Below are positions 18,006-26,267 of a stretch of DNA of 45,825 bases, piece by piece. The DNA is taken from positions 1 through 45,825 of the forward strand of contig CALCCD010000112.1 of NCBI GenBank assembly GCA_937899645.1, in the 5' to 3' direction. Each line of letters begins with the position of its first letter. The first letter of the stretch is position 1. The position numbers and the translations under genes are program-made. Source of the DNA: an uncultured cyanobacterium. GTDB lineage: Bacteria; Cyanobacteriota; Cyanobacteriia; Cyanobacteriales; Geitlerinemataceae. The notes below the pieces were generated by a model. The model was not told the DNA's origin. It made no database searches and saw only the letters and a list, made by a program, of their open reading frames with translations.

Positions 18006-18080
18006 TTGTCGGTTTGCATCTACCGACAACTCTGGAAATAGTGAAGCAGGAGCGAAGTGAGTGGCGCTCCTGCTTTTCTT
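18006..18080 (+). terminator. Tandem hairpins ending the RTX gene; strong intrinsic terminator
   Basis: Just after the RTX stop codon a first hairpin pairs TTGTCGGT (18006-18013) with ACCGACAA (18022-18029). A second, stronger one pairs AAGCAGGAGCG (18044-18054) with CGCTCCTGCTT (18065-18075), a perfect 11-bp stem with a 10-base loop, and runs into TTTTCTTG. The second is a textbook rho-independent terminator. Confidence 0.85.
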
Positions 18081-18102
18081 GTGTTTAGGCGGTGTCGAGA
18101 AC

Positions 18103-18163
18103 TGACGGGACGCGGGAGCGTCTGGGGATTGCGTTGTCCACGCGGAGCGCGGGAACGATGCAA
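18103..18163 (+). repeat. Dispersed structured repeat, copy A
   Basis: A 61-base block starting TGACGGGACGCGGGAGCGTC and ending GGGAACGATGCAA. It closely matches 24937-24996 (copy B), which has the same order of small hairpins and the same end GGGAACGATGCAA. Copy A sits between the RTX terminator and the Rieske gene. Confidence 0.7.
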
Positions 18164-18194
18164 GATCGGACTTCTGGACCTTCCGCGATTGCCC

Positions 18195-18545
18195 CTATGC
18201 TTCGACCCAAATCTCGCCGCCTTCCGTCTTCGCGGAAAACACTGGCAGATCTTTTTGCGCGCCAAGCGACCCCATCATCGGGCCGACCACCGGCGGGAAC
18301 GGCGTCCAGTTGCTCGGTTTGCCGGAACAGAGGTCGAACGCCGTGCGGTGAAACGGGCAGACCAGCGCGCCATTTTCGTCGATCTTGCCCTTCTTCATCG
18401 GCAGATTCAGGTGCGGGCAGGCGTTGGCGACCGCGTGGATCGTACCTTCGTGATTGAGCAGCAGCACCTTCGTGCCGTCCACTTTTACAACTTTGCGCGC
18501 GCCGTCCGGTAGCTCGGATGCGGCTAAAACTTTCGTCCAGTTCAT
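18195..18545 (-). CDS. Small Rieske [2Fe-2S] ferredoxin
   Basis: A 116-residue soluble Rieske-type protein, like the ferredoxin components of ring-hydroxylating dioxygenases and NirD-like proteins. The cluster ligands are visible as Cys43-x-His45 (CPHLN) and Cys63-x2-His66 (CPFHR), on either side of an 18-residue spacer. There is no membrane helix, so it is not the cytochrome b6f Rieske protein. The start is the ATG at 18545 (MNWTKVLAASELPDG); the longer frame to 18704 would overlap the amidase gene. Electron donor and acceptor are not indicated by its neighbours. Confidence 0.9.
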   Translation of the reverse strand: MNWTKVLAASELPDGARKVVKVDGTKVLLLNHEGTIHAVANACPHLNLPMKKGKIDENGALVCPFHRTAFDLCSGKPSNWTPFPPVVGPMMGSLGAQKDLPVFSAKTEGGEIWVEA

Positions 18546-18676
18546 GATGGAAAATTCGTGACGGATGTAATTGAAATCTGAGAAACGATCGCGCCCGTTG
18601 CTGTCAGCATCCAGGGCGCGATCGCGACTCGGTTTCGATTGTACGGGGATGTCAGAACCCCGGCAGAACGACACCC

Positions 18677-20488
18677 TCAGGGCGTAGCGCGATCGCGCAG
18701 CCAATCCTCCAGCGCCAAAACCAGCTCGTCGGACAACGCCGCTTGCGCCGTCGGATCGACAATCCAGTCGTACTCATCGGGGTTAATCGCAAAGCCGAAT
18801 TCCAGCAGCACCGCCAGCGTATTGCTCGGACGCGTCAGCGCGAAATTCGACCAAATCGCGCCGTAATTGTCGCGATTCAGTCGTGTCACCAGCCGCTCTT
18901 GCAAAAAGCGCGACAAGTCTTCCGCCTGCGGGTGGTACCAGAAGGTTGAGATGCCGCGCGTGCCGATCGGGTCGCCGTTGTCGGGCAGGGCATTGTAGTG
19001 AAGGCTCAGGGCGATCGTCGGATCGACCGCGTCGATCATTGCGGCCCGCTCGTACGGCCACAGGTCGATATCGTCCTCGCGCGTCATCACGACCCGCGCG
19101 CCCCGCGCTTCGAGCCGATCGCGAATCTGCTGCGCGATCGTCATCGTCATGTCTTTCTCGGGCAAGCCAGTGGGGCCGCGCGTGCCGAAGTCTTCGGGGC
19201 CACCGTGTCCGGGATCTAGCAGGATCGTCGTTCCGGCCAGCGGGCGATCGGGCGCGATTTCCGGCGGCTTACGGATCGACAATACGAGCGTCGTGTCGTC
19301 GTAGCGCAGTCGGTAGCCCCACTGTTGGCCGTGACCGCCTGTTGCTGTAGAGGCTGGCGAGAACTCGAAGCGAAACTCGACGCGATCGGGGTCGAGCTGC
19401 TGCCACTGGCTACCGCGCACCCAGGGCTCTTCCGGGAAGCGAATGATATCGGTTTCCGCCGTCGTCTGGTGCAGCTGCATTCGCAGCGTCGTCGCGGACT
19501 GATCGACGGACACCGGCACGGGCGTCTGGAGCGGCACGCGAAACTCCAGCCAATCACCCGCATCGGCGGCGGCGGCACTCCGCATCACGGCGCGATTGGG
19601 CTGGCCGTGAGTAACGATCGCCGCTTCCGAGGCTTTAATCCAACCCCCATAGTCGAGCCGCAGCCACTCGCCGTCACGTCCGGTGATGGTGGCGCGCGTG
19701 CCCTCGGGGAGCGGAGTCAGACGCGAGTGGTTGGTATTCGGGCCAGTGCGGGCGATCGCCTGGGGGACGCTGACAGTCGCGATCTCGACGGGCGTGGTGG
19801 GCGCGATCGTGATGCTGCTGCCGACTTGGGCGATCGCGCGACCGTTCAGCGTGGCGCGAAACTCGGGTGCGCCTAGGTTGCCGGGGCGATCGAAGGCCGC
19901 GCAACTGCTCCAGCGCTGAAGGGAAGCCCTGGCGGCAGTCAGCTCCTCTTGGCTATCGGTGAGAACGGCCAGGTTGGGCGGCAGCTTGATCGGCGTCGGC
20001 TCCGGCGTCAGCGGCAGGCTGCGATCGCCGATTGCGACGCGGGCGTCTTGCAGGCCCGTCGGCGCGATCGCGCTAAAGCAGATCGGCTCGCCCAATTGCC
20101 GCTCGATCGCCACGTTCGGTTCGATCGTCTCGGCGGTAAAACTCGTGTTGCTATAGGTGGGGCGCGGATCGATGCGGGTGATTTGCAGTTCGATCTGGCG
20201 ATCGCCCTGCTGCACCAGCACCGTATTCAGCCCCAGTTCGAGCGGGATAATCGGTGCGAAGTGTCCGCCTGCGTTTCGATCGACGAGCTCGCCATCGATC
20301 GCGATCGGCGCACCGTCTTCTGACGTGCCGATGATAAAAATCTGCGACGAACTAGTGGTGTGTTCGCGCGGCGGGTAGCTGACAAAAAGTTCGGCCATAG
20401 CGGCGCGGGGAAAGCTGACTCCGACAGCAACGGCAACCGCCACGGTGGCGCGCTCGAACACGGATCGGGAGGAGAAAGAAACAGCCAC
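18677..20488 (-). CDS. N-acetylmuramoyl-L-alanine amidase (Amidase_3) with SH3-like domain
   Basis: An exported cell-wall hydrolase that cleaves the bond between N-acetylmuramic acid and the stem peptide. The C-terminal Amidase_3 domain has the zinc-site residues in ILLDPGHGG (His), PEKDM (Glu) and LSLHYNA (His), and the catalytic glutamate region LLEFGFAINPDEY. An SH3b-like segment sits in mid-protein (EGTRATITGRDGEWLRLDYG). The N-terminal half is beta-rich, AMIN-like. The GTG start at 20488 gives a 603-residue protein with a clean 31-residue signal peptide ending AAMA. ATG starts at 20605 (good purine-rich site upstream) or 20641 would give an unusually long leader, so the start is uncertain. 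Confidence 0.88.
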   Translation of the reverse strand: MAVSFSSRSVFERATVAVAVAVGVSFPRAAMAELFVSYPPREHTTSSSQIFIIGTSEDGAPIAIDGELVDRNAGGHFAPIIPLELGLNTVLVQQGDRQIELQITRIDPRPTYSNTSFTAETIEPNVAIERQLGEPICFSAIAPTGLQDARVAIGDRSLPLTPEPTPIKLPPNLAVLTDSQEELTAARASLQRWSSCAAFDRPGNLGAPEFRATLNGRAIAQVGSSITIAPTTPVEIATVSVPQAIARTGPNTNHSRLTPLPEGTRATITGRDGEWLRLDYGGWIKASEAAIVTHGQPNRAVMRSAAAADAGDWLEFRVPLQTPVPVSVDQSATTLRMQLHQTTAETDIIRFPEEPWVRGSQWQQLDPDRVEFRFEFSPASTATGGHGQQWGYRLRYDDTTLVLSIRKPPEIAPDRPLAGTTILLDPGHGGPEDFGTRGPTGLPEKDMTMTIAQQIRDRLEARGARVVMTREDDIDLWPYERAAMIDAVDPTIALSLHYNALPDNGDPIGTRGISTFWYHPQAEDLSRFLQERLVTRLNRDNYGAIWSNFALTRPSNTLAVLLEFGFAINPDEYDWIVDPTAQAALSDELVLALEDWLRDRATP

Positions 20489-20672
20489 GATGGGGAGAGT
20501 CGCCGAAAGCGTCGCGAAGTTGCCCCCGATGGTAGCACCAGCCCGAGACCGGGATCGCCGTGCTATAAGTATGAGGGTTTGGCCGGGATCGTTACAAAAC
20601 TTCATTCGGCCTTCCCCCGCAATTTTCCCGGTCCTCTCCACAGTTCACGTCACAGAAACGAGCTTCCCATCC

Positions 20673-21707
20673 ATGACAGTCGTACCCGCACCCGTGCGAT
20701 CGAGCGCGACACTCGACCGATCCCTGCGCTTGAAAGACGTTCGCAGAACGCTCCCGAAGTCCGTCTTTCAGAAAGATATGCGTAAGGCTTGGCTCTCTGT
20801 CGCCACCAACGTCACCTGCGTCGCCCTCGGCTATCTCAGCATCGCTTACTCGCCCTGGTATCTGCTGCCACTGGCCTGGGCATTTACCGGCACGGCGCTG
20901 ACGGGCTCGTTCGTAATCGGGCACGACTGCGGCCACCGCTCGTTTTCCAACAACAACCGCGTCAACGATATCGTCGGCCACCTGATGTTTTTGCCGCTGT
21001 TCTTCCCGTTCCACGGCTGGCGGATTCAGCACAACCACCACCACAAGCACACCAACAAGCAGGGCGTCGATAACGCTTGGAACCCATTTACGCCCGATCA
21101 GTTTTTCGCTGAGAGTTCGACGCTGCAATTTATCTACAGCCACGTGCGCGGTCGCTTTTGGTGGCTCGGCTCGATCGGCCACTGGCTGACCGAACATTTT
21201 AACTGGAACGAGTTTGAAGGTCTTAAGCGCCAGCAGGTTCGCTTCTCGGCGCTGGTAGCTATCGCGGCAATGGCGATCGCCATCCCGACCCTAATCGCCA
21301 CCACCGGCATCTTTGGCTTCTTCAAGTTCTGGGGAATTCCCTGGCTGGTGTACCACTTCTGGATGAGCACCTTCACGATCGTTCACCACACCCTGCCCGA
21401 GATTCCGTTCGAGATCGAAGGCGAGTGGCACGAAGCGGGCGCACAACTTGCCGGTACGGTTCACTGTAACTATCCCAAGTGGATCGAGTTTCTCTGCTTC
21501 GATATCAACGTCCACATCCCCCACCACGTTTCCACCGGGATTCCCTGGTACAACCTGCGTGACGCTCACGCTTCCCTGCAAGACCACTGGGGTGACTACA
21601 CGATCGAGCGCGATTTCTCGTGGGAACTCATGAAGGAAATCACGGATGTGTGCCACGTCTACGACGATCGCTACCGCAACGTCCGCGACATCCACCCCGT
21701 CCGCTAA
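20673..21707 (+). CDS. desA: Membrane fatty acid desaturase, DesA (delta-12) type
   Basis: A 344-residue di-iron membrane desaturase that introduces a double bond into lipid-bound acyl chains using ferredoxin. The three histidine boxes are intact: HDCGH at 84-88, HNHHH at 120-124 and HIPHH at 281-285. The surrounding text (VIGHDCGHRSF, NDIVGH, FPFHGWR, HTNKQGVDNAWNPF) resembles cyanobacterial acyl-lipid delta-12 desaturases more than omega-3 ones, whose first box region differs. Start is the ATG at 20673; the open frame back to 20445 lies over the amidase promoter and signal sequence. It is divergent from the amidase gene. Confidence 0.85.
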   Translation: MTVVPAPVRSSATLDRSLRLKDVRRTLPKSVFQKDMRKAWLSVATNVTCVALGYLSIAYSPWYLLPLAWAFTGTALTGSFVIGHDCGHRSFSNNNRVNDIVGHLMFLPLFFPFHGWRIQHNHHHKHTNKQGVDNAWNPFTPDQFFAESSTLQFIYSHVRGRFWWLGSIGHWLTEHFNWNEFEGLKRQQVRFSALVAIAAMAIAIPTLIATTGIFGFFKFWGIPWLVYHFWMSTFTIVHHTLPEIPFEIEGEWHEAGAQLAGTVHCNYPKWIEFLCFDINVHIPHHVSTGIPWYNLRDAHASLQDHWGDYTIERDFSWELMKEITDVCHVYDDRYRNVRDIHPVR

Positions 21708-21718
21708 CTGAAACGCAC

Positions 21719-21878
21719 AAGAGCGCTGAGCCTGTCGTTGGCGTAGCTTCTGCGAAGCAGATAGCGCGGATTGGATAGGCGTAGATCGAGTCGGGCTCTC
21801 TGCATCTCTAGCTGGAGAGCCATACTGAATTCGATCGCGTTTTCCCAAAGACCGCAATTCAACAGGCTCAGTGCTCTT
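21719..21878. repeat. Structured element with 17-bp inverted ends
   Basis: AAGAGCGCTGAGCCTGT (21719-21735) and ACAGGCTCAGTGCTCTT (21862-21878) are inverted copies with a single G/A difference that still allows a G-U pair. Inside are smaller hairpins (GCTTC-tgc-GAAGC; GGCTCTC...GAGAGCC at 21793-21823). It fills the gap between the convergent desaturase and ketosamine-kinase genes and may be a MITE-like repeat serving as a bidirectional terminator. Confidence 0.55.
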
Positions 21879-21889
21879 TGACTTCGGAC

Positions 21890-22756
21890 TCAGGCCAGCA
21901 ACGTCCGAATCATCGACTCCGCCTGCCCGGCATAGCCGCTGCCGAACAAATTGAAGTGATTCAGCACGTGGTAGAGGTTGTACAGAACCTTGCGGCGCTC
22001 GTAACCCTCATCCATCGGCCACTCTTCCGCGTATCCCTGGTAGAACCCCGGTGGAAAACCACCGAATAACTCCGTCATCGCCAGATCCGCTTCGCGATCG
22101 CCATAGTACGTCGCCGGGTCGAAAATCACCGGCACGCCATCGCGCGTCACGCCTGCATTGCCGCCCCATAGGTCGCCGTGCAGCAGAGACGGAACTGGCT
22201 CGTGACCGGCCAAAATCTGCGGGACTTTCTCCACGAGTTCCGCGCCGCGATCGAAGCTATGCCCCTTGCGCGCCGCCAGCCGTAGCTGAAACTCCAGCCG
22301 GTGGATCGCGAAAAACTCTGCCCAGCTATCCGACGGGTCGTTCACTTGCGGCGTCGAGCCGATCGTGTTGTTGCGCTCCCAGCCAAACTGCTCGGACTTG
22401 CCTTCCCGATGCATCCGCGCGAGCTGTCGCCCCATCTCCAGCGCCGCCGCGCTCGTCGATCGCCTGCCGATATCGAGATATTCCAGCACGATGTAGGCCG
22501 AACTCGCCTCCACGCCCCAGCAAATCGGCTCCGGTACGCGAATCGTCTCCGTCGCGTGCATTTGCTTGAGCCCGAGCGCCTCGGCCTGGAACATCTCCAG
22601 CCGATTTTCGCGGTTTGTCTTGACGAAAAATGTGCGATCGCGATCGCTCAGCATGAAGCTCTGGCTGATGCAGCCGCCGCCGATCGAGCCGCGATCGTCG
22701 GGGCGGAAGGGGCGACCTGTGACTGCGCCGATTTGTTGGGCGATCGTGTTCCACAT
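21890..22756 (-). CDS. Fructosamine/ketosamine-3-kinase family protein
   Basis: A 288-residue cytosolic kinase of the fructosamine-kinase family, which phosphorylates sugar groups on glycated proteins so that they detach. Visible motifs are the glycine-rich GGGCISQSF near residue 28, the ATP-binding lysine in FFVKTNRE (Lys46), the catalytic loop HGDLWGGN (193-200), the metal-binding FDPATYYGDREADLAM, and the C-terminal LYHVLNHFNLFG helix typical of the family. Full length, no signal peptide. Bacterial members more often act on ribulosamine or erythrulosamine residues than fructosamine; the substrate here is not resolved. Confidence 0.92.
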   Translation of the reverse strand: MWNTIAQQIGAVTGRPFRPDDRGSIGGGCISQSFMLSDRDRTFFVKTNRENRLEMFQAEALGLKQMHATETIRVPEPICWGVEASSAYIVLEYLDIGRRSTSAAALEMGRQLARMHREGKSEQFGWERNNTIGSTPQVNDPSDSWAEFFAIHRLEFQLRLAARKGHSFDRGAELVEKVPQILAGHEPVPSLLHGDLWGGNAGVTRDGVPVIFDPATYYGDREADLAMTELFGGFPPGFYQGYAEEWPMDEGYERRKVLYNLYHVLNHFNLFGSGYAGQAESMIRTLLA

Positions 22757-22818
22757 AGGTGCGAGGCGGGGTCGAGAGGACGGGGAAGCGGACGAAATTT
22801 CAGGCGGAAAGCGGACAT

Positions 22819-22858
22819 AAAAACGAAAAGAGCCAGGTAAAGCGCTTCACCTCGGCTC
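22819..22858 (-). terminator. Intrinsic terminator after the small conserved gene
   Basis: A hairpin at 22830-22858 pairs GAGCC with GGCTC and AGGT with ACCT (one bulged base). On the minus strand it is followed by TTTTCGTTTTT (complement of 22819-22829). It lies just downstream of the 69-residue minus-strand gene and upstream of the ketosamine-kinase gene. Confidence 0.7.
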
Positions 22859-22898
22859 TCTCCATTCTAGGTTTTGTCAGGCAGGCATATCGACGGGG

Positions 22899-23108
22899 TT
22901 AATCGATCGAAATCGTCTGCGGGCCGCTCGGCGGGGGCGGCGTGTTGTCATCGTCACTGCCGGTCGCGCCAGCTTCCTTATCGAGCCAGGATTTGACCGG
23001 ATCTTGGGCTAGATCGACCTTCAGGACGCCCGACGCAAAGCCGCCGAGGAAGGCAATCGGCTCGGCGAAAAACTCTCGAACGAAGGGCTGGACTTCTTCA
23101 AAAAACAT
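22899..23108 (-). CDS. Small conserved cyanobacterial protein
   Basis: A 69-residue protein resembling a short family known only as cyanobacterial hypotheticals. The first 40 residues are conserved-looking (MFFEEVQPFVREF, then a hydrophobic IAFLGGFASGVLKVDLAQDPVKSWL); the tail is a Gly/Asp/Pro linker ending in TISID. The hydrophobic stretch around residues 18-30 could be a short membrane or interaction helix. Start is the ATG at 23108; the upstream extension has no support. It has its own terminator, so it is probably monocistronic. Function unknown. Confidence 0.75.
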   Translation of the reverse strand: MFFEEVQPFVREFFAEPIAFLGGFASGVLKVDLAQDPVKSWLDKEAGATGSDDDNTPPPPSGPQTISID

Positions 23109-23413
23109 AGACTCGTTCCCCACAGCGCGGGACTGGATGTAACGACGGGACAGGCGATCGCGCAAGTGTCCGCAATCGACTCTTTACACATCTCTAAAAT
23201 CCTAGCGCGCGATTCTCCCAGCGGCTAGACGGGCGTGCCGATCGCCCTGCCGATTGCTTTGTGGAAGCCCACACCACAAGCGCTCGAGCGGTCGGCGCAC
23301 CGCCACTTCAGGCGATCGGGGCGGTTCTTGCGACTGGTATGCTGTTGTGGGCGTTGCTACGCTGTAGCCCGCTCTCGCACCCACCAAGACCGAAACACGA
23401 CTGCCACACCACA

Positions 23414-24868
23414 ATGTTTGACGCGCTCGCTGACAGCCTCGAGGACGCTTGGAAAAAGCTTCGCGGCCAGGACAAAATCTCCGAAACGAATATCCAAGAC
23501 GCCCTTAAGCAGGTTCGCCGTGCGCTGCTCAGTGCCGACGTGAACCTCCAGGTCGTTAAGGAGTTCGTCGCCGAGGTCGAGAAAAAGGCAATTGGCGCGG
23601 AAGTGATTGCGGGCGTACGTCCCGACCAGCAGTTCATCAAAATTGTCAACGACGAGCTGACCCAGCTGATGGGCGAGAGCAACACGCCGCTCGCCCACGC
23701 CGACGCCGCTCCGACCGTCGTGCTGATGGCAGGCTTGCAGGGTACGGGTAAGACCACGGCCACCGCCAAGCTAGCGCTGCATTTGAAGAAGCAGGAGCGA
23801 TCGACGCTGCTGGTGGCGACCGACGTGTATCGCCCCGCCGCGATCGACCAACTCAAGACCCTCGGGAAGCAAATCGGTTCGCCCGTCTTCGAGCTGGGAA
23901 CCGAGGCCAACCCGGTCGATATCGCCCGCCAGGGGATCGCCAAAGCCAAAGAAGACGGTATCGATACGGTCATCGTCGATACTGCCGGTCGCCTGCAAAT
24001 CGACCAAACGATGATGGACGAGCTCAAGCAGGTAAAAGACGCGATCGAGCCCGACGATACGCTGCTGGTCGTTGACGCGATGACCGGTCAAGAGGCCGCG
24101 ACGCTAACCCGCACTTTCCACGAGCAGATCGGCATCACCGGCGCGATCCTCACCAAAATGGACGGCGACAGTCGCGGCGGCGCGGCGCTCTCGGTGCGCG
24201 CGATTTCCGGCAAGCCGATCAAGTTTGTCGGCGTCGGCGAGAAGGTGGAGGCGTTGCAGCCGTTCTACCCCGATCGCATGGCCTCGCGCATCCTCGGTAT
24301 GGGCGACGTGCTGACGCTGGTGGAGAAAGCCGCCGAAGAGGTAGACATCGCCGACGCCGCCAAGATGCAGGAGAAGATCCTCGAGGCGCGCTTCGACTTC
24401 GATGACTTCCTCAAGCAAACCAAGCTCATGAAAAACATGGGCTCGCTGGCGGGCATTATGAAGATGATCCCCGGCATGGGCAACAAGCTTTCGTCTAGCG
24501 ATCTGGAGAAGGGCGAGAAGCAGCTCAAGCGCACCGAGGCGATGATCGGCTCGATGACGATGGAGGAGCGCAAAGATCCCGACCTGCTGGCAAGTTCGCC
24601 GAGCCGCCGTCGTCGCATCGCCAAGGGTTCGGGCCACAAGGATTCCGAGGTCGATAAGCTGATTAAGGACTTCTCTCGGATGCGATCGATGATGAAGCAG
24701 ATGGGACAAGGGATGCCGGGAATGGGCGGAATGCCGGGAATGGGCGGTGGGATGCCCGGAATGGGCGGTGGCGGAATGCCGGGGATGGGCGCGCCGGGAG
24801 GATATCGCGGCGGCGGTGGCAAAAAGAAGAAAAAGGGCAAGAAGAAAAAGGGGTTCGGCCAGCTCTAG
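23414..24868 (+). CDS. ffh: Signal recognition particle protein Ffh (SRP54)
   Basis: A 484-residue SRP GTPase that binds signal sequences and 4.5S RNA and delivers ribosomes to the membrane via FtsY. Domains in order: N helical bundle (about 1-90), G domain with P-loop GLQGTGKTT (107-115), the IVDTAGRLQ motif and TKMDGDSRGG, then the methionine-rich M domain (from about 330) with SSPSRRRRIAKGSG, which contacts SRP RNA. The C-terminus is unusual in length: GMPGMGG-type repeats from about residue 432, followed by a lysine-rich end. The ATG at 23414 is chosen; the frame is open back to 23261 without family similarity. Confidence 0.97.
   Translation: MFDALADSLEDAWKKLRGQDKISETNIQDALKQVRRALLSADVNLQVVKEFVAEVEKKAIGAEVIAGVRPDQQFIKIVNDELTQLMGESNTPLAHADAAPTVVLMAGLQGTGKTTATAKLALHLKKQERSTLLVATDVYRPAAIDQLKTLGKQIGSPVFELGTEANPVDIARQGIAKAKEDGIDTVIVDTAGRLQIDQTMMDELKQVKDAIEPDDTLLVVDAMTGQEAATLTRTFHEQIGITGAILTKMDGDSRGGAALSVRAISGKPIKFVGVGEKVEALQPFYPDRMASRILGMGDVLTLVEKAAEEVDIADAAKMQEKILEARFDFDDFLKQTKLMKNMGSLAGIMKMIPGMGNKLSSSDLEKGEKQLKRTEAMIGSMTMEERKDPDLLASSPSRRRRIAKGSGHKDSEVDKLIKDFSRMRSMMKQMGQGMPGMGGMPGMGGGMPGMGGGGMPGMGAPGGYRGGGGKKKKKGKKKKGFGQL
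24706..24796 (+). repeat. In-gene tandem repeat encoding Gly-Met-Pro-Gly-Met-Gly units
   Basis: Imperfect copies of a unit like GGAATGCCGGGAATGGGC repeat about four times within the 3' end of ffh and encode the methionine/glycine-rich tail of the M domain. Such a repeat can vary in copy number between strains. Confidence 0.7.
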
Positions 24869-24888
24869 AGAACGGCCAGACAACTATC

Positions 24889-24996
24889 GTTCCGACGCTC
24901 TGCGTCGGAATGCTCTGGTAGACGCTCTGCGTCGAGTGACGGGGCGCAGGAGCGCCAGAAACTGCATTCCCACGCAGGAGCGTGGGAACGATGCAA
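24889..24996 (+). repeat. Dispersed structured repeat, copy B, with hairpin array
   Basis: A run of small palindromes: TTCCGACGC-tct-GCGTCGGAA, then GACGC-tct-GCGTC, then GGCGC-agga-GCGCC, then TTCCCACG-cagg-AGCGTGGGAA. The part at 24937-24996 matches copy A at 18103-18163 in order and sequence. Similar hairpin modules are frequent in cyanobacterial intergenic DNA. Confidence 0.75.
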
Positions 24997-25037
24997 CTTG
25001 AGGATATCTGGCGGTTCCCGCGATTGACATACATGCA

Positions 25038-25073
25038 AAAAGAGAGGCCGATCGCGCGATCGGCCTCTCTTTT
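25038..25073. terminator. Bidirectional intrinsic terminator between ffh and the peroxiredoxin gene
   Basis: A perfect 36-bp palindrome: AAAAGAGAGGCCGATCGC followed by its exact reverse complement. A-tract and T-tract flank the GC-rich stem on both sides, so it can act in both directions between two convergent genes. Confidence 0.9.
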
Positions 25074-25123
25074 CATTTGCAGAATGATGGCGGGGACTGA
25101 CTGCAATAATCCGAAGAGATGGC

Positions 25124-25148
25124 GGGCGCACTGCCGTGACGCCCCTAC
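25124..25148 (-). repeat. Partial copy of the GTAGGGGCG-ended repeat
   Basis: These 25 bases are the exact reverse complement of 13308-13332, the left end of the 75-bp element in the secD-secF spacer. The other end of the element is not found next to it, so it is a half copy. Confidence 0.75.
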
Positions 25149-25191
25149 AATTCCTCGCAATTTTTGCGGTTTGTCAGCCCCGACGCGATGC

Positions 25192-25827
25192 CTACTTGTT
25201 CGGCTGCGGGGTCATACGCAGGTAAGGCTTGACCTCGGTGACGCCTTTCGGGAACTTCACTTTCGCATCTTCGGTCGAAATCGACGGCACGACCACGCAG
25301 TCATCGCCATCTTTCCAGTTGACCGGCGTGGCGACCTGGTGGTTGTCGGTCAGTTGCAGCGCATCGATCACGCGGATGATTTCGTCGAAGTTACGACCTG
25401 TTGCCGGAGGATAGGTGATCGTCAGGCGCAGTTTTTTGTTGGGGTCGATGATGAAGACCGAACGCACGGTGAGCTTGGCGTTGGCGTTCGGGTGAATCAT
25501 GCCGTACAGCTCGGCGACTTTGTTGTCGGCGTCGGCCAGGATCGGGTAGTTAACCGTGGTGCTTTGGGTTTCGTTGATGTCGCAAATCCAGCCTTTGTGC
25601 GACTCGACATCATCGACGCTCAGGGCGATCGTTTTGACGCCGCGCGCTTTGAATTCTTCTTGGCGGCGCGAGACTTCGCCGAGTTCGGTGGTGCAAACCG
25701 GGGTGTAGTCCGCCGGGTGCGAGAACAGAACGGCCCAGCTATCGCCGATCCACTCGTGGAAATTAATCGTGCCTTCTGAGGACTCCTGGGTAAAGTCGGG
25801 GACGATATCGCCTAGTTGCAGCGTCAT
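25192..25827 (-). CDS. 1-Cys peroxiredoxin (Prx6/AhpC-TSA family)
   Basis: A 211-residue peroxidase that reduces hydrogen peroxide and organic hydroperoxides. The catalytic motif PADYTPVCTTE places the peroxidatic Cys at residue 45, preceded by Thr42, with the conserved arginine in LTVRSVFIIDP. The length, the PVCTTE motif and the extended C-terminal domain (DDCVVVPSISTEDAK, then KPYLRMTPQP) match the Prx6/1-Cys group rather than 2-Cys typical enzymes. Transcribed toward ffh, with a shared terminator. Confidence 0.95.
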   Translation of the reverse strand: MTLQLGDIVPDFTQESSEGTINFHEWIGDSWAVLFSHPADYTPVCTTELGEVSRRQEEFKARGVKTIALSVDDVESHKGWICDINETQSTTVNYPILADADNKVAELYGMIHPNANAKLTVRSVFIIDPNKKLRLTITYPPATGRNFDEIIRVIDALQLTDNHQVATPVNWKDGDDCVVVPSISTEDAKVKFPKGVTEVKPYLRMTPQPNK

Positions 25828-26267
25828 TAGCCTGTTGCTCCAGTGTGTTGTGCGTGCCTGCGTCAGCGCCAGTTTGCAACGTATCGCGAGACACGCTGAA
25901 GATCTTACTGCTATCGACCGAATAAATCTACGGTTTTCCGGTCGGGATTTAGCACTTTTTGACGGTTCGTTACGTTTGTTCGAGATTTTGCGGAGTTATT
26001 TAGCGTTCTGGTGCGGCTTCGTTACGGCGGGAAGTCGGGCGAATACGTCCGTTTAGAATAGGCGGTGATTTAGGGCTTTAAGCTCGCGGTCTCTGCACCG
26101 TGGTGGCTTAAGATCCTGGCTTTAATCTTTCGGGGTAGGCAAGCTGCCAGAGGCTCGCTCCAGTGCAAATCCAAGGGCTGTAATCCTTGCTGGGCGGGTG
26201 CTTTAGGTTTGGCAGATGTCAGCTCTCAGTACGAATTGACGAAGAATTGGCGCGTGAAGACGAAAAA
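25828..26267. other. Intergenic region between the peroxiredoxin and four-cysteine membrane protein genes
   Basis: A 440-base divergent gap. The part near 25900-26060 is visibly more AT-rich than the surroundings and probably holds promoters. A small stem (CAAGG 26172-26176 with CCTTG 26185-26189) is the only hairpin I noted. I checked 26130-26220 for a tRNA because of GTGCAAATCC and found no cloverleaf. A small RNA cannot be excluded. Confidence 0.4.

Larger units (their letters stand above)
24869..25191. other. Intergenic region between convergent ffh and peroxiredoxin genes
   Basis: A 323-base gene-free stretch packed with structure: a hairpin array with a dispersed repeat (about 24889-24996), a long palindromic terminator (25038-25073) and a partial GTAGGGGCG-type repeat (25124-25148). 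No open frame has coding character. Confidence 0.7.

Noticed and set aside
20489-20641. Longer N-terminus for the cell-wall amidase (ATG at 20641 or 20605)
   Set aside because: It would place about 40-50 extra residues before a clean signal peptide. The ATG at 20605 does have a good ribosome-binding site, so this is only a preference.
26130-26220. Possible tRNA (GTGCAAATCC like a T-arm)
   Set aside because: No acceptor stem, D-arm or anticodon arm could be paired around it, and no CCA-type end.
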